A stretch of 64,000 nt of DNA, from the NCBI GenBank assembly GCA_030694465.1, contig JAUXYJ010000073.1, positions 1 through 64,000 on the forward strand, given 5' to 3'. The stretch is from Deltaproteobacteria bacterium. GTDB lineage: Bacteria; Myxococcota_A; Polyangia; Polyangiales; Ga0077539. The position numbers were made by a program, and so were the translations under genes. This document shows, piece by piece, positions 16,904 to 25,117 of this stretch. Below the pieces are notes generated by a model that was not told the DNA's origin, made no database searches, and worked only from the letters and a program-made list of their open reading frames with translations. Within the stretch, counting starts at the first letter, position 1; each line of letters opens with the position of its first letter.

Positions 16904-17934
16904 GAATTCGTCAATCTATCGCGAATCAGCGCGTCAAGTGAAGAGAGCTCTGCTCCCGAATCTGGCTGCGCGGTGACTGTGGTGTCGAGCGCCGGCTGCG
17001 AGCGCCTGAGGCCCTCGCCCTGCAACGTGGGTGCGCTCTGGCGTTCGACTTGTTTACTCAGCCAGCTCTCGAGCGCTTCGTAGAGCGCAAGAGCGGTCGC
17101 GACCCGCTGTCCAGGATCGGTGCGAAGACATCCCATCAGCACACGCCACAGCCCCCCGTCGAGCCCGTGGACATCCCGCGGAAACGCCACGTGGCCCTCC
17201 AACGCGAGCGCCATCGTCGTCGCCACCTGACCGTCGAGCTCAAACGGCGGCCGACCCACCATGAACTCATAGAGCGTCGCGCCCAGGGCCCAGAGGTCCA
17301 CGCGGTGATCGACCTGTTCGCCGCGCACTTGCTCGGGGGCCATGTACGAGGGAGTCCCGCTAAAGAGCGGGCCCGCTTGCGGCGAGTCTGTGCGCTGAGA
17401 GATCCCAAAATCAATGAGCTTGATCGCCCGCGCGGGCCCGTGTGTCCTCAAGATATTGTCCGGTTTAATGTCTCGGTGAACGATCCCGCGCGCGTGAATC
17501 GCCGCGACCCCAGCCACCACGGGCAAGAGGGTCTCTACCGCGGTCCTCGCGCTCATCCGTCCCACCCGCGCGAGCTCTTCGCGCAGGGTCTCGCCCTCGA
17601 CCAGCTCCATCACCAAAAAAGGCAGCTTTCCCGCGAGCATCCCGCAGTCATGCACCTCGACCACCGACGGGTGCCTGAGCGACGCGAGGATCTTGCCCTC
17701 CTCGAGCAAGAGGGCGCGCATCACCGCGCTGTCGGCACGCACAAACTTGAGCGCCACCGTCCTGCCGAGGTGCTCGTGCTTGGCGACCCAGACCTCGCTC
17801 ATTCCTCCACGGGCCAGCAGGCGCTTGAGCCGATAGCGACCATCAATCAGCTGTCCGGCGACGATCACCGTGGGCACTGAAGTCGCCGCCTCGGATTGCT
17901 CGTCTGTGTCTCGCGTCGTCGGGTCGTCACTCAT
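16900..17934 (-). CDS. Serine/threonine protein kinase 3 (soluble)
   Basis: 344 residues from the ATG at 17934, chosen because a strong Shine-Dalgarno (GGAGGTGG) lies 5 nt upstream; an earlier TTG frame at 17988 is less likely. Kinase features: ARGGMSEVWVAK loop, Lys in VALKFVR, VHRDIKPDNIL, LIDFGISQR, YMAPEQVRG. No transmembrane helix is present, unlike kinases 1 and 2, so it should be cytoplasmic. The stop overlaps the PYP/V4R start by ATGA, which makes the light-sensor-like protein its likely functional partner, either as regulator or as substrate (inference). Confidence 0.9.
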   Translation of the reverse strand: MSDDPTTRDTDEQSEAATSVPTVIVAGQLIDGRYRLKRLLARGGMSEVWVAKHEHLGRTVALKFVRADSAVMRALLLEEGKILASLRHPSVVEVHDCGMLAGKLPFLVMELVEGETLREELARVGRMSARTAVETLLPVVAGVAAIHARGIVHRDIKPDNILRTHGPARAIKLIDFGISQRTDSPQAGPLFSGTPSYMAPEQVRGEQVDHRVDLWALGATLYEFMVGRPPFELDGQVATTMALALEGHVAFPRDVHGLDGGLWRVLMGCLRTDPGQRVATALALYEALESWLSKQVERQSAPTLQGEGLRRSQPALDTTVTAQPDSGAELSSLDALIRDRLTNS

Positions 17935-17984
17935 CGCACCACCTCCGGGTGGGATGCTACCCGCGATCGCCTCGTTGCGCAGCG

Positions 17985-19220
17985 TCAACTCCCCCGCGCC
18001 GAGGTCTGCATGCGCGTCGCGAGCGCGTCGACCGCCTGGCCTGCCTCGCCCTCGAGCGCACCCCGCAGCATGTGCCGCACCGCAGAGCGATCGTGTCGCG
18101 AGAGATCTGGTGCCAAGAGCACGTCCGCGAAGCCCCCAGAATACACCGCACGCGCGATGGACTCAGCGCGTGCCTCAAGCGCATCGAGCGCGGCTTCGTA
18201 CTGCGAATGGGCAAGCGATTCGTCTTCGCCGCGGAGCATCGCGTGCACCACCGCGAGGCCATGCGCGACGCTGCGCTCACAGAGCACCGAGTCCATGCCC
18301 AAGATGGGATCCACAGTGCCCGCTGCGGCGCCCACCGCGAGCCACCGGTCGCCACATCGTGGGTTGACCCGCACGGCCACGGGCGCACGCGTGGTCACCG
18401 CGTGGATCCGCCGTGAGGCGCTGAGCACACCGCGCAACATGTGTGCGTCGCGCTCGGTGCGCTCAAAGAAAGACTCGGGCCCCTCGGCAGGCTTGCGCTG
18501 TGCAGTCCACGCGGCGCTCACCGCGGCGCTCAGCGCGTGCGCACCCCCGCGCAAGGGCAGCATCCAGAAGGCCCCGTGCGCGAATGACACAAGCTCGGCC
18601 GCGCCCTGCGGGACCCCTGTGGCCGCCTGCGCTTCGATCACCAACGTGTCCAGAACGGTCCCCTGCAGACCCTCGCGCTCGGTCGGCGCGCCGCTCCGCG
18701 CCGAGAACCAGCGGCTCTCTCCGGTGGCGTCGACCAGCACACGCGCGGTGACCCTTTCGACGCTCGCGTCTTGCCCGCGGAGCTCGAGCGCGTAGCCCTC
18801 GTCTGTGCGCGTCACGTTCGTCGCTTTGACCGCGAAGAGCCCGCGGGCGCCAGCGTCACAAGCCGCGCGCGCCAAGAGCAAATCGAGGTCCGCGCGTGGA
18901 GCATGCAGCGACACGGTAGGCTCTGTAGGGTCGACGCTCTCGTCGTAGGCAAACACACGCGCGCGTCCCGTCCGAGCGCAATGCAAACGCAGCACAGTCG
19001 AAGCCAAATACCGCGCACGCAAGACATCTCCGAGCCCTTGGGCTTCGAGCGCTTCACGAGTGCTCGAAGGCAGCCATCCGCCAGGGCGAAACCTCCCAAA
19101 CGCTTGCCGCTCGACCAACACCACGCGGTGCCCCTGCCGAGCCAGCTGAAGGGCCATCCAGGTGCCCGCAAAGCCGGCCCCAACCACCGCCACGTCGACT
19201 ACTTCTCGGGACTCACTCAT
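17985..19220 (-). CDS. FAD-dependent oxidoreductase (halogenase/geranylgeranyl-reductase-like)
   Basis: 411 residues from the ATG at 19220 (MSESREVVDVAVVGAGFAG), with AGGTGA upstream. It has an N-terminal Rossmann dinucleotide motif (VVGAGFAGTWMALQLARQG, FAD ADP-binding), an Arg-rich E-x-R segment (VERQAFGRFRPGG), a central VLVDATGE motif and a second FAD-binding segment (WLAVGAAAGTVDPILGMD). This is the architecture of PHBH/tryptophan-halogenase/geranylgeranyl-reductase flavoproteins; the substrate is unknown. A halogenase Trp signature was not identified. The start overlaps the preceding gene's stop by ATGA, and the gene lies 50 bp before kinase 3. Confidence 0.8.
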   Translation of the reverse strand: MSESREVVDVAVVGAGFAGTWMALQLARQGHRVVLVERQAFGRFRPGGWLPSSTREALEAQGLGDVLRARYLASTVLRLHCARTGRARVFAYDESVDPTEPTVSLHAPRADLDLLLARAACDAGARGLFAVKATNVTRTDEGYALELRGQDASVERVTARVLVDATGESRWFSARSGAPTEREGLQGTVLDTLVIEAQAATGVPQGAAELVSFAHGAFWMLPLRGGAHALSAAVSAAWTAQRKPAEGPESFFERTERDAHMLRGVLSASRRIHAVTTRAPVAVRVNPRCGDRWLAVGAAAGTVDPILGMDSVLCERSVAHGLAVVHAMLRGEDESLAHSQYEAALDALEARAESIARAVYSGGFADVLLAPDLSRHDRSAVRHMLRGALEGEAGQAVDALATRMQTSARGS

Positions 19221-19783
19221 GCGCTCACCTCGGCGCCCGCACAGACCACACTCGCGTAGCGCACAAACACAATCTGCTTGCCAAAACACAGAGGATCCTG
19301 CACTCCGCCCAAGAGCGCTGCGCCCCACCCTCGCGACACTTCACCCAGCACCGGTGCGCCGTCGAGCCGCTCCCACACGCTGGGCTCACACGCGACCGCG
19401 TAGCCCCCGTCCGTGTGCACCAGCACCCCGTGGCGCCACTGCCCCTCGCGCTTCCAGCTCGCGACACAAAAGCGTGAGCCCTGCCCGGGGCCCACCAGGC
19501 CCGCGGCCCGGTCAAAGCGCGCCGCGCTCAGGCGCCCTAGCGCGGCGCCCAGCGCGGCCCCCCAGAGCAGCCCCGCAATGGACACGCTGACAAACACCAC
19601 CCGCACGTCTCGCCCAGCGCGTACCGCACGCTCGGCGCCGTGCGTTCGCGCGCCCAGCGCCGACGCGCGCCCTGCCGAAGGGACCGCCCCCAGCAAGGCC
19701 ACCAGCGCGCCCAAGCGCATGCCCGCCGCGAAGCCCGCCGAGCGCTCGCCCGACCGTGTCACCCACGCCGTCGGAGCGCTCAT
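19217..19783 (-). CDS. Predicted membrane protein
   Basis: 188 residues with two or three hydrophobic segments (AAGMRLGALVALLGAV, VFVSVSIAGLLWGAALGAALG) and a C-terminal soluble part containing three Cys (RFCVASW, DPLCFGK, VVCAGAE). No family is recognised. It overlaps its neighbours at both ends by 4 bp, so it is an obligate member of the operon between the lipoprotein and flavoprotein genes. Confidence 0.65.
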   Translation of the reverse strand: MSAPTAWVTRSGERSAGFAAGMRLGALVALLGAVPSAGRASALGARTHGAERAVRAGRDVRVVFVSVSIAGLLWGAALGAALGRLSAARFDRAAGLVGPGQGSRFCVASWKREGQWRHGVLVHTDGGYAVACEPSVWERLDGAPVLGEVSRGWGAALLGGVQDPLCFGKQIVFVRYASVVCAGAEVSA

Positions 19784-21039
19784 CGCGGTTGCCCTTGCGC
19801 CTCGCCGAGGGGCCCCACCACACGCACCCCGCCACCGGTGGCTGGAGACACGCTGACCCCCTCGGGACGGGTCCAGGGCTGCGTCCAGCGCTGCACCACA
19901 TGCCCGACAGAACCTCGCGATACCACGACCCCGCGCGCAAGCACCGCCACACGCGTGTCACCGTCAAGCGCCCAAACACCCAGCAATGGACCAAGAGATT
20001 GTCGCTCTTCGCGCTCGCCCAGGGACATCGCTTGGCGCACATACGGACCCCGCGCGCGCGACGCGACGAGCAAGTCGGCGACGTCGCCGGATGACCGCCA
20101 CACGACCACCCCAGCGCCCGTCCGCGTGACCCCTGCAAACGGAACACTCGCCGTCGCAAGCACAGCCCCCGCGACCACGCGCGTGACATCGACCAGCACC
20201 GGGTGCCCACCAGACTCAAGCACTAACCGTGATCCGTCATCGTCTAACACCGCGGCGCTCACCGTGGCTCCGACGGCCATGAGCGCGTACCAACCGGTCG
20301 CGCCGGGCGCGTCCCGCGTGTGCAAAATCGCTGCCTCGCGCGCGTCTGTCCTGCGCGCCAACAGCCCCCAACCGCGGTGGCTCTCGGACACCCAGGGCTC
20401 GCCATGGATGTTCGTACACACCGGAGTCCTCGCCCAGCGCGTCTGCCCCGCCGCGCGCAAGAACACGCGCCCCGCGCGCACCGCGTAGCCCGCACCGTGC
20501 GTATCAAACGCGAGGTGTTCGTGGGCGTTTTGGCACGAGATGTCATCCAGGTTGAGCGCCTGGCGCTCGCCCGTCTCTTCGTCGATCACCGCGTCGTCGC
20601 GCAGGGCGTGCCGGTGGCCTCGCAGGTCTACCGCACGCGCACGTGCAGCACGCAGCGAGAGATAGCGCCAACGCATCGCGCCCTGCTCAGGCCCAGGGGG
20701 CCCTTCGGGGTCCTGCAAATCTTCAAGCACACTCGCTTCAGAGCCCGTGCCGGCGTCCAACCATGGATCGCCCGCAGACGGGTCGCTCTCGCTTGCCGCG
20801 TCCGAGCTCGCGCCGCCCTCTCCGAGCTCAGAGATCGCGCCGGTAAACGCGAGCTCGGGCGAGGCCATTCGCCCGCCCATTTCGACAAAGCCCAGCGTGC
20901 GTGGCCCCCCAAGGACCACGTCCTCGGGGACAGCCCCGAACAACCGCTCACACGCGGGCAGCCCCCCTACGGACACAGTCACCAAGAGCGCGCGAACCAG
21001 CGCGTTGCGCAGGGTAATCACCAAGGGACTGTGTACCAC
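19780..21039 (-). CDS. Lipoprotein, possible beta-propeller
   Basis: 419 residues from a GTG at 21039, 9 bp after the S1-protein stop. The signal peptide has lipobox LPAC (Cys30), then an Asp/Ser/Ala-rich linker to about residue 110. The body contains repeated W/G-rich strands (RGWGLLARRTD, TGWYALMAVGATVSA, WRSSGDVADLLVASRA) suggesting a beta-propeller. No enzyme motif is visible. The palindrome near-copy at 20075 is read as GDVAD. The ATGA overlap with the following membrane-protein gene indicates co-translation. Confidence 0.65.
   Translation of the reverse strand: MVHSPLVITLRNALVRALLVTVSVGGLPACERLFGAVPEDVVLGGPRTLGFVEMGGRMASPELAFTGAISELGEGGASSDAASESDPSAGDPWLDAGTGSEASVLEDLQDPEGPPGPEQGAMRWRYLSLRAARARAVDLRGHRHALRDDAVIDEETGERQALNLDDISCQNAHEHLAFDTHGAGYAVRAGRVFLRAAGQTRWARTPVCTNIHGEPWVSESHRGWGLLARRTDAREAAILHTRDAPGATGWYALMAVGATVSAAVLDDDGSRLVLESGGHPVLVDVTRVVAGAVLATASVPFAGVTRTGAGVVVWRSSGDVADLLVASRARGPYVRQAMSLGEREERQSLGPLLGVWALDGDTRVAVLARGVVVSRGSVGHVVQRWTQPWTRPEGVSVSPATGGGVRVVGPLGEAQGQPR
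20075..20090. repeat. Near-copy of dispersed palindrome in lipoprotein gene
   Basis: TCGGCGACGTCGCCGG; the 14-bp core is perfect. Read as SSGDVADL on the minus strand. Confidence 0.75.
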
Positions 21040-21048
21040 GCGAGCGTC

Positions 21049-23136
21049 TTAGCGCTTGGCGAGAAGACCACGGAGCTTGTCCGCGAGGCTGGTGCCCACG
21101 GACTTGGCGTTGGTCTCTTTTTGGTAGCTCTTGTAGGCCTGACGCTCTTCGTCACGCACGGCGTCTCGGATCGAGAGCTTGACGCGCCCACGGTCGACCT
21201 CGACCACCTTCACGTTGATCACGGTGCCGATGGGAAGCGCCTTGCGCAGATCGGTCCCGCGGGCCTGTCCAGAGTCACGCTCGTGGACGTAACCGCGGGC
21301 GAGCTTTCCGTGTGCGCCTTCGATGATCGCATAAAAACCGGGGCCGTCGTACTCGGCGACCTTGGCCTTGGCGACCATCCCAGGGCGAACATTGATGGCC
21401 TTGTCCAAGTCTTCTTTGGTCGTGCCTTCGGGCAAGAGCGAGAGCGCGATCCGGCGGTTGGCCTTCTCGACGCGCTCAACACGCACGGTCACAGTCTGTC
21501 CCTGCGAGAGCACTTCTTGGGGGTGATCAATGCGTCGGCCTGCGCCGAGCTCGCTCACGTGCAAGAGACCATCGAGCCCGCTCGCAAGCTCAACGAACGC
21601 GCCAAACGGCTGCATCCGCGCGACCTTGCCAGTGTGCACGCTTCCGGGCGGAAAGTTCTTCGACGCGTCGTCCCACGGGTCGCGCTCAATCGCCTTGCGC
21701 GAGAGCATCACCCTCGGCATCGCGGGGCCTGCGTCACGCACGGGGCCCTTGCGGTCGCGCTTGTCGCGGTCGCGGTTGCCACGGCGATCTCCGCGCTCGT
21801 TGTTGTTCTCGCTGGGCGCCGCGCTCTCGCTCGTGGCAACAGCCTCTGCGCCCTCTGCGCCCTCTCCGCTCACTGCGCCCTCGGTAGCCTCGGGGCTCGC
21901 TGCGGCCTCGGGCGCCTCTGTGGCCTCTGCGCTCGCTGCTTCAGTGGGTGCCGGCGCGTTGCGGTCGCGCTTGTCCCTGCGATCTCCACGCTCGTTGCGA
22001 TCGTTGCGATCGTTGCGATCGTTGCGCTCGTTCTTGCTGGCCTCGCGGGCCTCGCCCGAGGTGATCTTGATGACCTGCGCTTCGATCTCGTCGCCGACCC
22101 TGAACAGGTCCGACGGGCGCGCGCCGCGGTTGTGTGAGAGCTCGGTGATGTGCACCAAGCCTTCGATCCCGCCGAGGTCGACAAACACGCCGTACTCTTT
22201 GACCGAGACGACGATGCCCTTGACCGTGTCACCGGGCTTGATCGACGCCTTCATCTCTTCGGCGCGCGCACGCACCGAGGCTTCCATCAGCGCGCGGCGT
22301 GACACGATGGCCTCGCGGCCGCCGTCGCTCATCGCGGTGACCTTGAAGGTCATGCGCTGCAGTTGCATGGACTTGGGGTGAACCGACGGGGGAAATCGCA
22401 CGTCAATCTGCGACGACGGGCAAAACGACCGCACGCCGTGCACATCCACTTCGATGCCGCCCTTGTTCATCCCGACGACGATGCCCTCGATGGGCTCGCC
22501 GCTCTCAAGCGCGGTGTTGACCAACGCGAGGCCCTTGCTCACCCGCTCGGGGTCACGCGTGACAATCACGCTGCCGCCGCGAGCGCCGTCTTGCATGACC
22601 TCGACGTCAAAGCTCGCGCCCACTTCGGGCAAGGTCCCGTCGGCCTCGCGGAGCTCAAGGACGTCGATCAATCCCTGCTCTTTGCCCCACAAATCGAGCA
22701 GCGCAACGAACTCTTGGATCTCAATGACACGCGCGAGGACCTTGTCGCCGTTCTTAAACGGACGCGGCTGCTGTCCCTGCGCTTGCGCGCCCTGATCGCC
22801 AGCGCCCTCGGGCCGCGGGCCTTTGCCACCCTTGCCGCCCTTGCCACGACGACGACGCTTGCGACCTTCGCCGCCCTCGCTGCCCTCGCCGCCCTCGCTG
22901 GCCTCGCTGGCCTCTGCGCCCTCGCCGGTCTCGCTACCCTCGACGGCGACGTCGCCGCCCTCGGAGACTTCGCCCGAGTTCGCGCTTGGAGCGCTCGCTT
23001 CTGCTGTATTTTCGCTCGCAGAGTCTGTCGTGGTCGCGGCGCTTGCGGTGACCGTGGTGGACTCGGTTGCTGGCTTGCCCTCGTCGCCCGACGCGGTTGG
23101 GCTGCTGTCTTGCGTCGGCTCGTTGATGTCGCTCAT
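21049..23136 (-). CDS. Multi-S1-domain RNA-binding protein (ribosomal protein S1-like)
   Basis: 695 residues from the ATG at 23136 (MSDINEPTQDSS). The frame is open further upstream but without coding character. An acidic Ser/Thr/Ala N-terminus (about 1-110) is followed by a basic RKRRRRGKGGKGGKG patch and then five S1-type domains: GDKVLARVIEIQ, GEPIEGIVVGMNKGG, GDTVKGIVVSVKEYGVFVDLGG, GKVARMQPFGAFVELASG and GMVAKAKVAEYDG. S1 domains bind single-stranded RNA; the architecture recalls ribosomal protein S1, which aids translation initiation. Unusual is a low-complexity insertion of about 110 residues between domains 3 and 4, containing Arg/Asp/Asn runs (NDRNDRNDRNERGDRR) and a Glu/Ala stretch. 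It may lead the long downstream operon. Confidence 0.85.
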   Translation of the reverse strand: MSDINEPTQDSSPTASGDEGKPATESTTVTASAATTTDSASENTAEASAPSANSGEVSEGGDVAVEGSETGEGAEASEASEGGEGSEGGEGRKRRRRGKGGKGGKGPRPEGAGDQGAQAQGQQPRPFKNGDKVLARVIEIQEFVALLDLWGKEQGLIDVLELREADGTLPEVGASFDVEVMQDGARGGSVIVTRDPERVSKGLALVNTALESGEPIEGIVVGMNKGGIEVDVHGVRSFCPSSQIDVRFPPSVHPKSMQLQRMTFKVTAMSDGGREAIVSRRALMEASVRARAEEMKASIKPGDTVKGIVVSVKEYGVFVDLGGIEGLVHITELSHNRGARPSDLFRVGDEIEAQVIKITSGEAREASKNERNDRNDRNDRNERGDRRDKRDRNAPAPTEAASAEATEAPEAAASPEATEGAVSGEGAEGAEAVATSESAAPSENNNERGDRRGNRDRDKRDRKGPVRDAGPAMPRVMLSRKAIERDPWDDASKNFPPGSVHTGKVARMQPFGAFVELASGLDGLLHVSELGAGRRIDHPQEVLSQGQTVTVRVERVEKANRRIALSLLPEGTTKEDLDKAINVRPGMVAKAKVAEYDGPGFYAIIEGAHGKLARGYVHERDSGQARGTDLRKALPIGTVINVKVVEVDRGRVKLSIRDAVRDEERQAYKSYQKETNAKSVGTSLADKLRGLLAKR
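21994..22029 (-). repeat. Tandem 9-bp repeat (GTTGCGATC x3 plus one variant) in S1-protein gene
   Basis: Four consecutive 9-bp units on the plus strand, the last reading GTTGCGCTC. They encode the (R)NDRNDRND run. The 3-codon period keeps the frame if copy number changes. Confidence 0.85.
22943..22958. repeat. Near-copy of dispersed palindrome in S1-protein linker
   Basis: ACGGCGACGTCGCCGC; the 14-bp core is perfect. Read as GGDVAVEG in the acidic N-terminal linker. Confidence 0.7.
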
Positions 23137-23412
23137 GTGCTGCTCTAAACCTGAGATAAGACGGATTTCACCGGCGATTTGCCGCGGTTCCGTCGGGGAT
23201 AGAAGAAGATTTTGTTGAAGTGGTTGCCGTGTGAGGCGCCCATCCAACCTGTCGAAGTGCTCTGCCCTACGTGCTGTGCTTCGTCGCGCAAGAGCGAGCG
23301 CTGTATACACCGTCCAGTCCCCAACAGAACACCCCTCGGAACGCGAAACACCTCGCTTCTCACGCGCATGGATCTTTTCAAACGACGCGCGCCGTGCACA
23401 CCTTGGGCCCTC

Positions 23413-23839
23413 ATGGTTGACGTCGAGACCCACACGACGATCGCGCGCGATCTCGCGTCGGTCGCACAATTTGCACTCCATCCCGACAACGCCCCGCGCT
23501 CGGTCGAGTGGCAGGGCGAGCCCACGCTGGCCCTGGGCGCGTGTGGCCTTCGTCGTGCACTTTCTGGGTCGCCGCCTCGCGTACACCTACGAGATCACCA
23601 CGCTGGACCCGCTGCGTCACAGGGTCATGCGCACCGCCGAGGGCCCCTTCGCGATGGAGACCCCCTACACCCTCGCCGCCATCGACCCGCAGCACACCAA
23701 GTTCACCCTGCGCAACCGCGGCGAGCCCACGGGCTTCTCAGCGCTCGTCGCGCCCCTGAGGAGCCTCGCGATGCGCCGCGCCAACACGCAAGACCTACAC
23801 GCGCTGAAGGCTCTGCTCGAAGCGCAATCGAGCTCATAA
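23413..23839 (+). pseudogene. SRPBCC (polyketide-cyclase-like) gene, frameshifted
   Basis: From the ATG at 23413 the frame reads MVDVETHTTIARDLASVAQF... to SVEWQGEPTLALG (about 23538). The homologous continuation RVAFVVHFLGRRLAYTYEI...MRTAEGPFAMETPYT...LKALLEAQSSS then lies in another frame and ends at 23839. Joined together, the pieces match a typical SRPBCC protein of about 145 residues, which binds hydrophobic ligands. Besides the frameshift near 23538, a segment usually present before SVEW (of the WYxNIK type) seems to be missing. The gene is therefore a pseudogene unless the frameshift is a sequencing error. Confidence 0.7.
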
Positions 23840-23917
23840 ATTACAGCACATTGAGAGCTCTTGTGAGCAAGGGTTCACCGCTCGGGGCCCTGCTCTGCTA
23901 TACGTTGGCTCGCAGCC

Positions 23918-24250
23918 ATGATGGACGAATCTCAATACCTCGCGCTCGCAGACAAGACCTTTCGCAAGATCTTGGACGCCTTCGACAACATCGACCCCGA
24001 TCAGGCCGAGGCCTACATGGCCGGCGACGTGCTCACCATCGCATTTGCCAACGGAATCCGCTGCGTCATCAACACCCAGCGCCCCGTGCGCCAGGTCTGG
24101 CTCGCGAGCCGCGCGAGCGCGTGGCACTTTGACTACAACGCCGAGCTCGACCGCTGGGTGAGCGACAAAGACGCCAACGAGCAGCTCTTCGCCACCGTGC
24201 GCGAGATCGTCCTGCGCGAAGGCAACGTCACCCTCGCGCTCGCACACTGA
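23918..24250 (+). CDS. cyaY: Frataxin-like iron-binding protein CyaY
   Basis: 110 residues, the usual CyaY length. The sequence shows the frataxin fold signature: an N-terminal acidic helix (LADKTFRKILDAFDNIDPDQAEAYMAG), then strands VLTIAFANG and CVINTQRPVRQVWLASRASAWHFDY, matching the E. coli CyaY pattern VLTITFENG...INRQEPLHQVWLATK...YHFD. CyaY binds iron and regulates the IscS/IscU Fe-S cluster machinery in the cytoplasm. No isc genes are adjacent. It stands alone between a broken SRPBCC gene and a convergent lipoprotein gene. Confidence 0.9.
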   Translation: MMDESQYLALADKTFRKILDAFDNIDPDQAEAYMAGDVLTIAFANGIRCVINTQRPVRQVWLASRASAWHFDYNAELDRWVSDKDANEQLFATVREIVLREGNVTLALAH

Positions 24251-24259
24251 ACCCGCTCG

Positions 24260-25117
24260 CTAGTCCTGAGACGGCCACGTCGGGCCCTGCCAAACGCACA
24301 CCTGACGTTGCTCTTCGGTGCAATGCCTCCCGCGCGAAAGACAACGCGCGACGCAGTTGTTGGGTTCTCCTTGGGGCCGCAGCGAGAGCCGCTCGCACTC
24401 GGCGCTACACCGTCGACAGTGCCCCGCACACTGGCTCTGAAACAGCGCCCCCTCGCGCTGCCTACACGCGATGTCTCGTTGCGTACACACCGCCGTCACG
24501 CACGTGTCCACCGGCGCAACACAAGCATCCAAGCACGCCCCGGTGACCTGCGCGCATTGCCGCCGACACGCGTCGTCCGTGCACCGTGATTGGCATCCTC
24601 CGCAGTCTGTGCGGCACCGGGTTGAACATCCATCGCAGGTCGCGAGGCACTCACGACGACACGGGGTGTCCGTATGCTCGGTGCACGGATCAAACGAGCA
24701 CGACTGCTCAATCAAACGGTTGTCACACCGGAGGAATCCCAGCGGCGCTTCTCCACTGTCGTCTTCGTCGATCCCGGGCGGGCGAAAGTCACAAGCGCGC
24801 GCGAGCCCCTCGGCCATGGACGGAGAGCTCCAGCGTGTGATTTCAGCGTCGGATTGAATCACAGCGCTGTCTCGCGGGGCCTCCACCGCGGCATCGTGCG
24901 CGGCGATCGCGTCCAGGTCGCGTTGCGCCACGGCAGGCGGCGCGTGGCGCTTGCAGGCCCCCACGAGAGAGAGCAAACCAAGCGCGAGCACGTGTGCGAA
25001 GTGAGCCACGCGCGCGAAGGTACCAGAGCGAAGCGCGGTTGACTCTTGGGGCCTACTCGCACCCGCGAACCCAACACCCGGCGCCGACGCCGGGTCTGTC
25101 CGAGCGCACTGCTTCAC
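24260..25117 (-). CDS. Cys-rich lipoprotein
   Basis: Up to 285 codons. A GTG at 25117 overlaps the stop of the upstream gene (GTGA), but this would give a leader of about 54 residues before the lipobox LVGAC; a GTG at 25009 (VAHFAHVLALGLLSLVGAC) gives a normal signal peptide and is more likely. The mature protein has about 25 cysteines arranged as repeated CxxxC pairs (CRRECLATCDGCSTRCRTDCGGCQSRC in part), so it is probably disulfide-rich or metal-binding at the cell surface. No family is recognised. It is the second gene of a lipoprotein pair. Confidence 0.65.
   Translation of the reverse strand: MKQCARTDPASAPGVGFAGASRPQESTALRSGTFARVAHFAHVLALGLLSLVGACKRHAPPAVAQRDLDAIAAHDAAVEAPRDSAVIQSDAEITRWSSPSMAEGLARACDFRPPGIDEDDSGEAPLGFLRCDNRLIEQSCSFDPCTEHTDTPCRRECLATCDGCSTRCRTDCGGCQSRCTDDACRRQCAQVTGACLDACVAPVDTCVTAVCTQRDIACRQREGALFQSQCAGHCRRCSAECERLSLRPQGEPNNCVARCLSRGRHCTEEQRQVCVWQGPTWPSQD
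25058..25100 (+). repeat. 43-bp direct repeat, copy 1 (degenerate palindrome)
   Basis: CGCACCCGCGAACCCAAC followed by ACCCGGCG-ccga-CGCCGGGT and TCTGTC. The first 27 bases match copy 2 at 26075 exactly. The palindrome here has mutated to CCGGCGCCGACGCCGG (25078-25093). It lies just downstream of the stop at 25114. Confidence 0.8.

Noticed and set aside
23137-23586. 150-residue N-terminal extension of the S1-domain protein
   Set aside because: Composition is random-like, and a normal start MSDINEP at 23136 precedes the acidic N-terminus.
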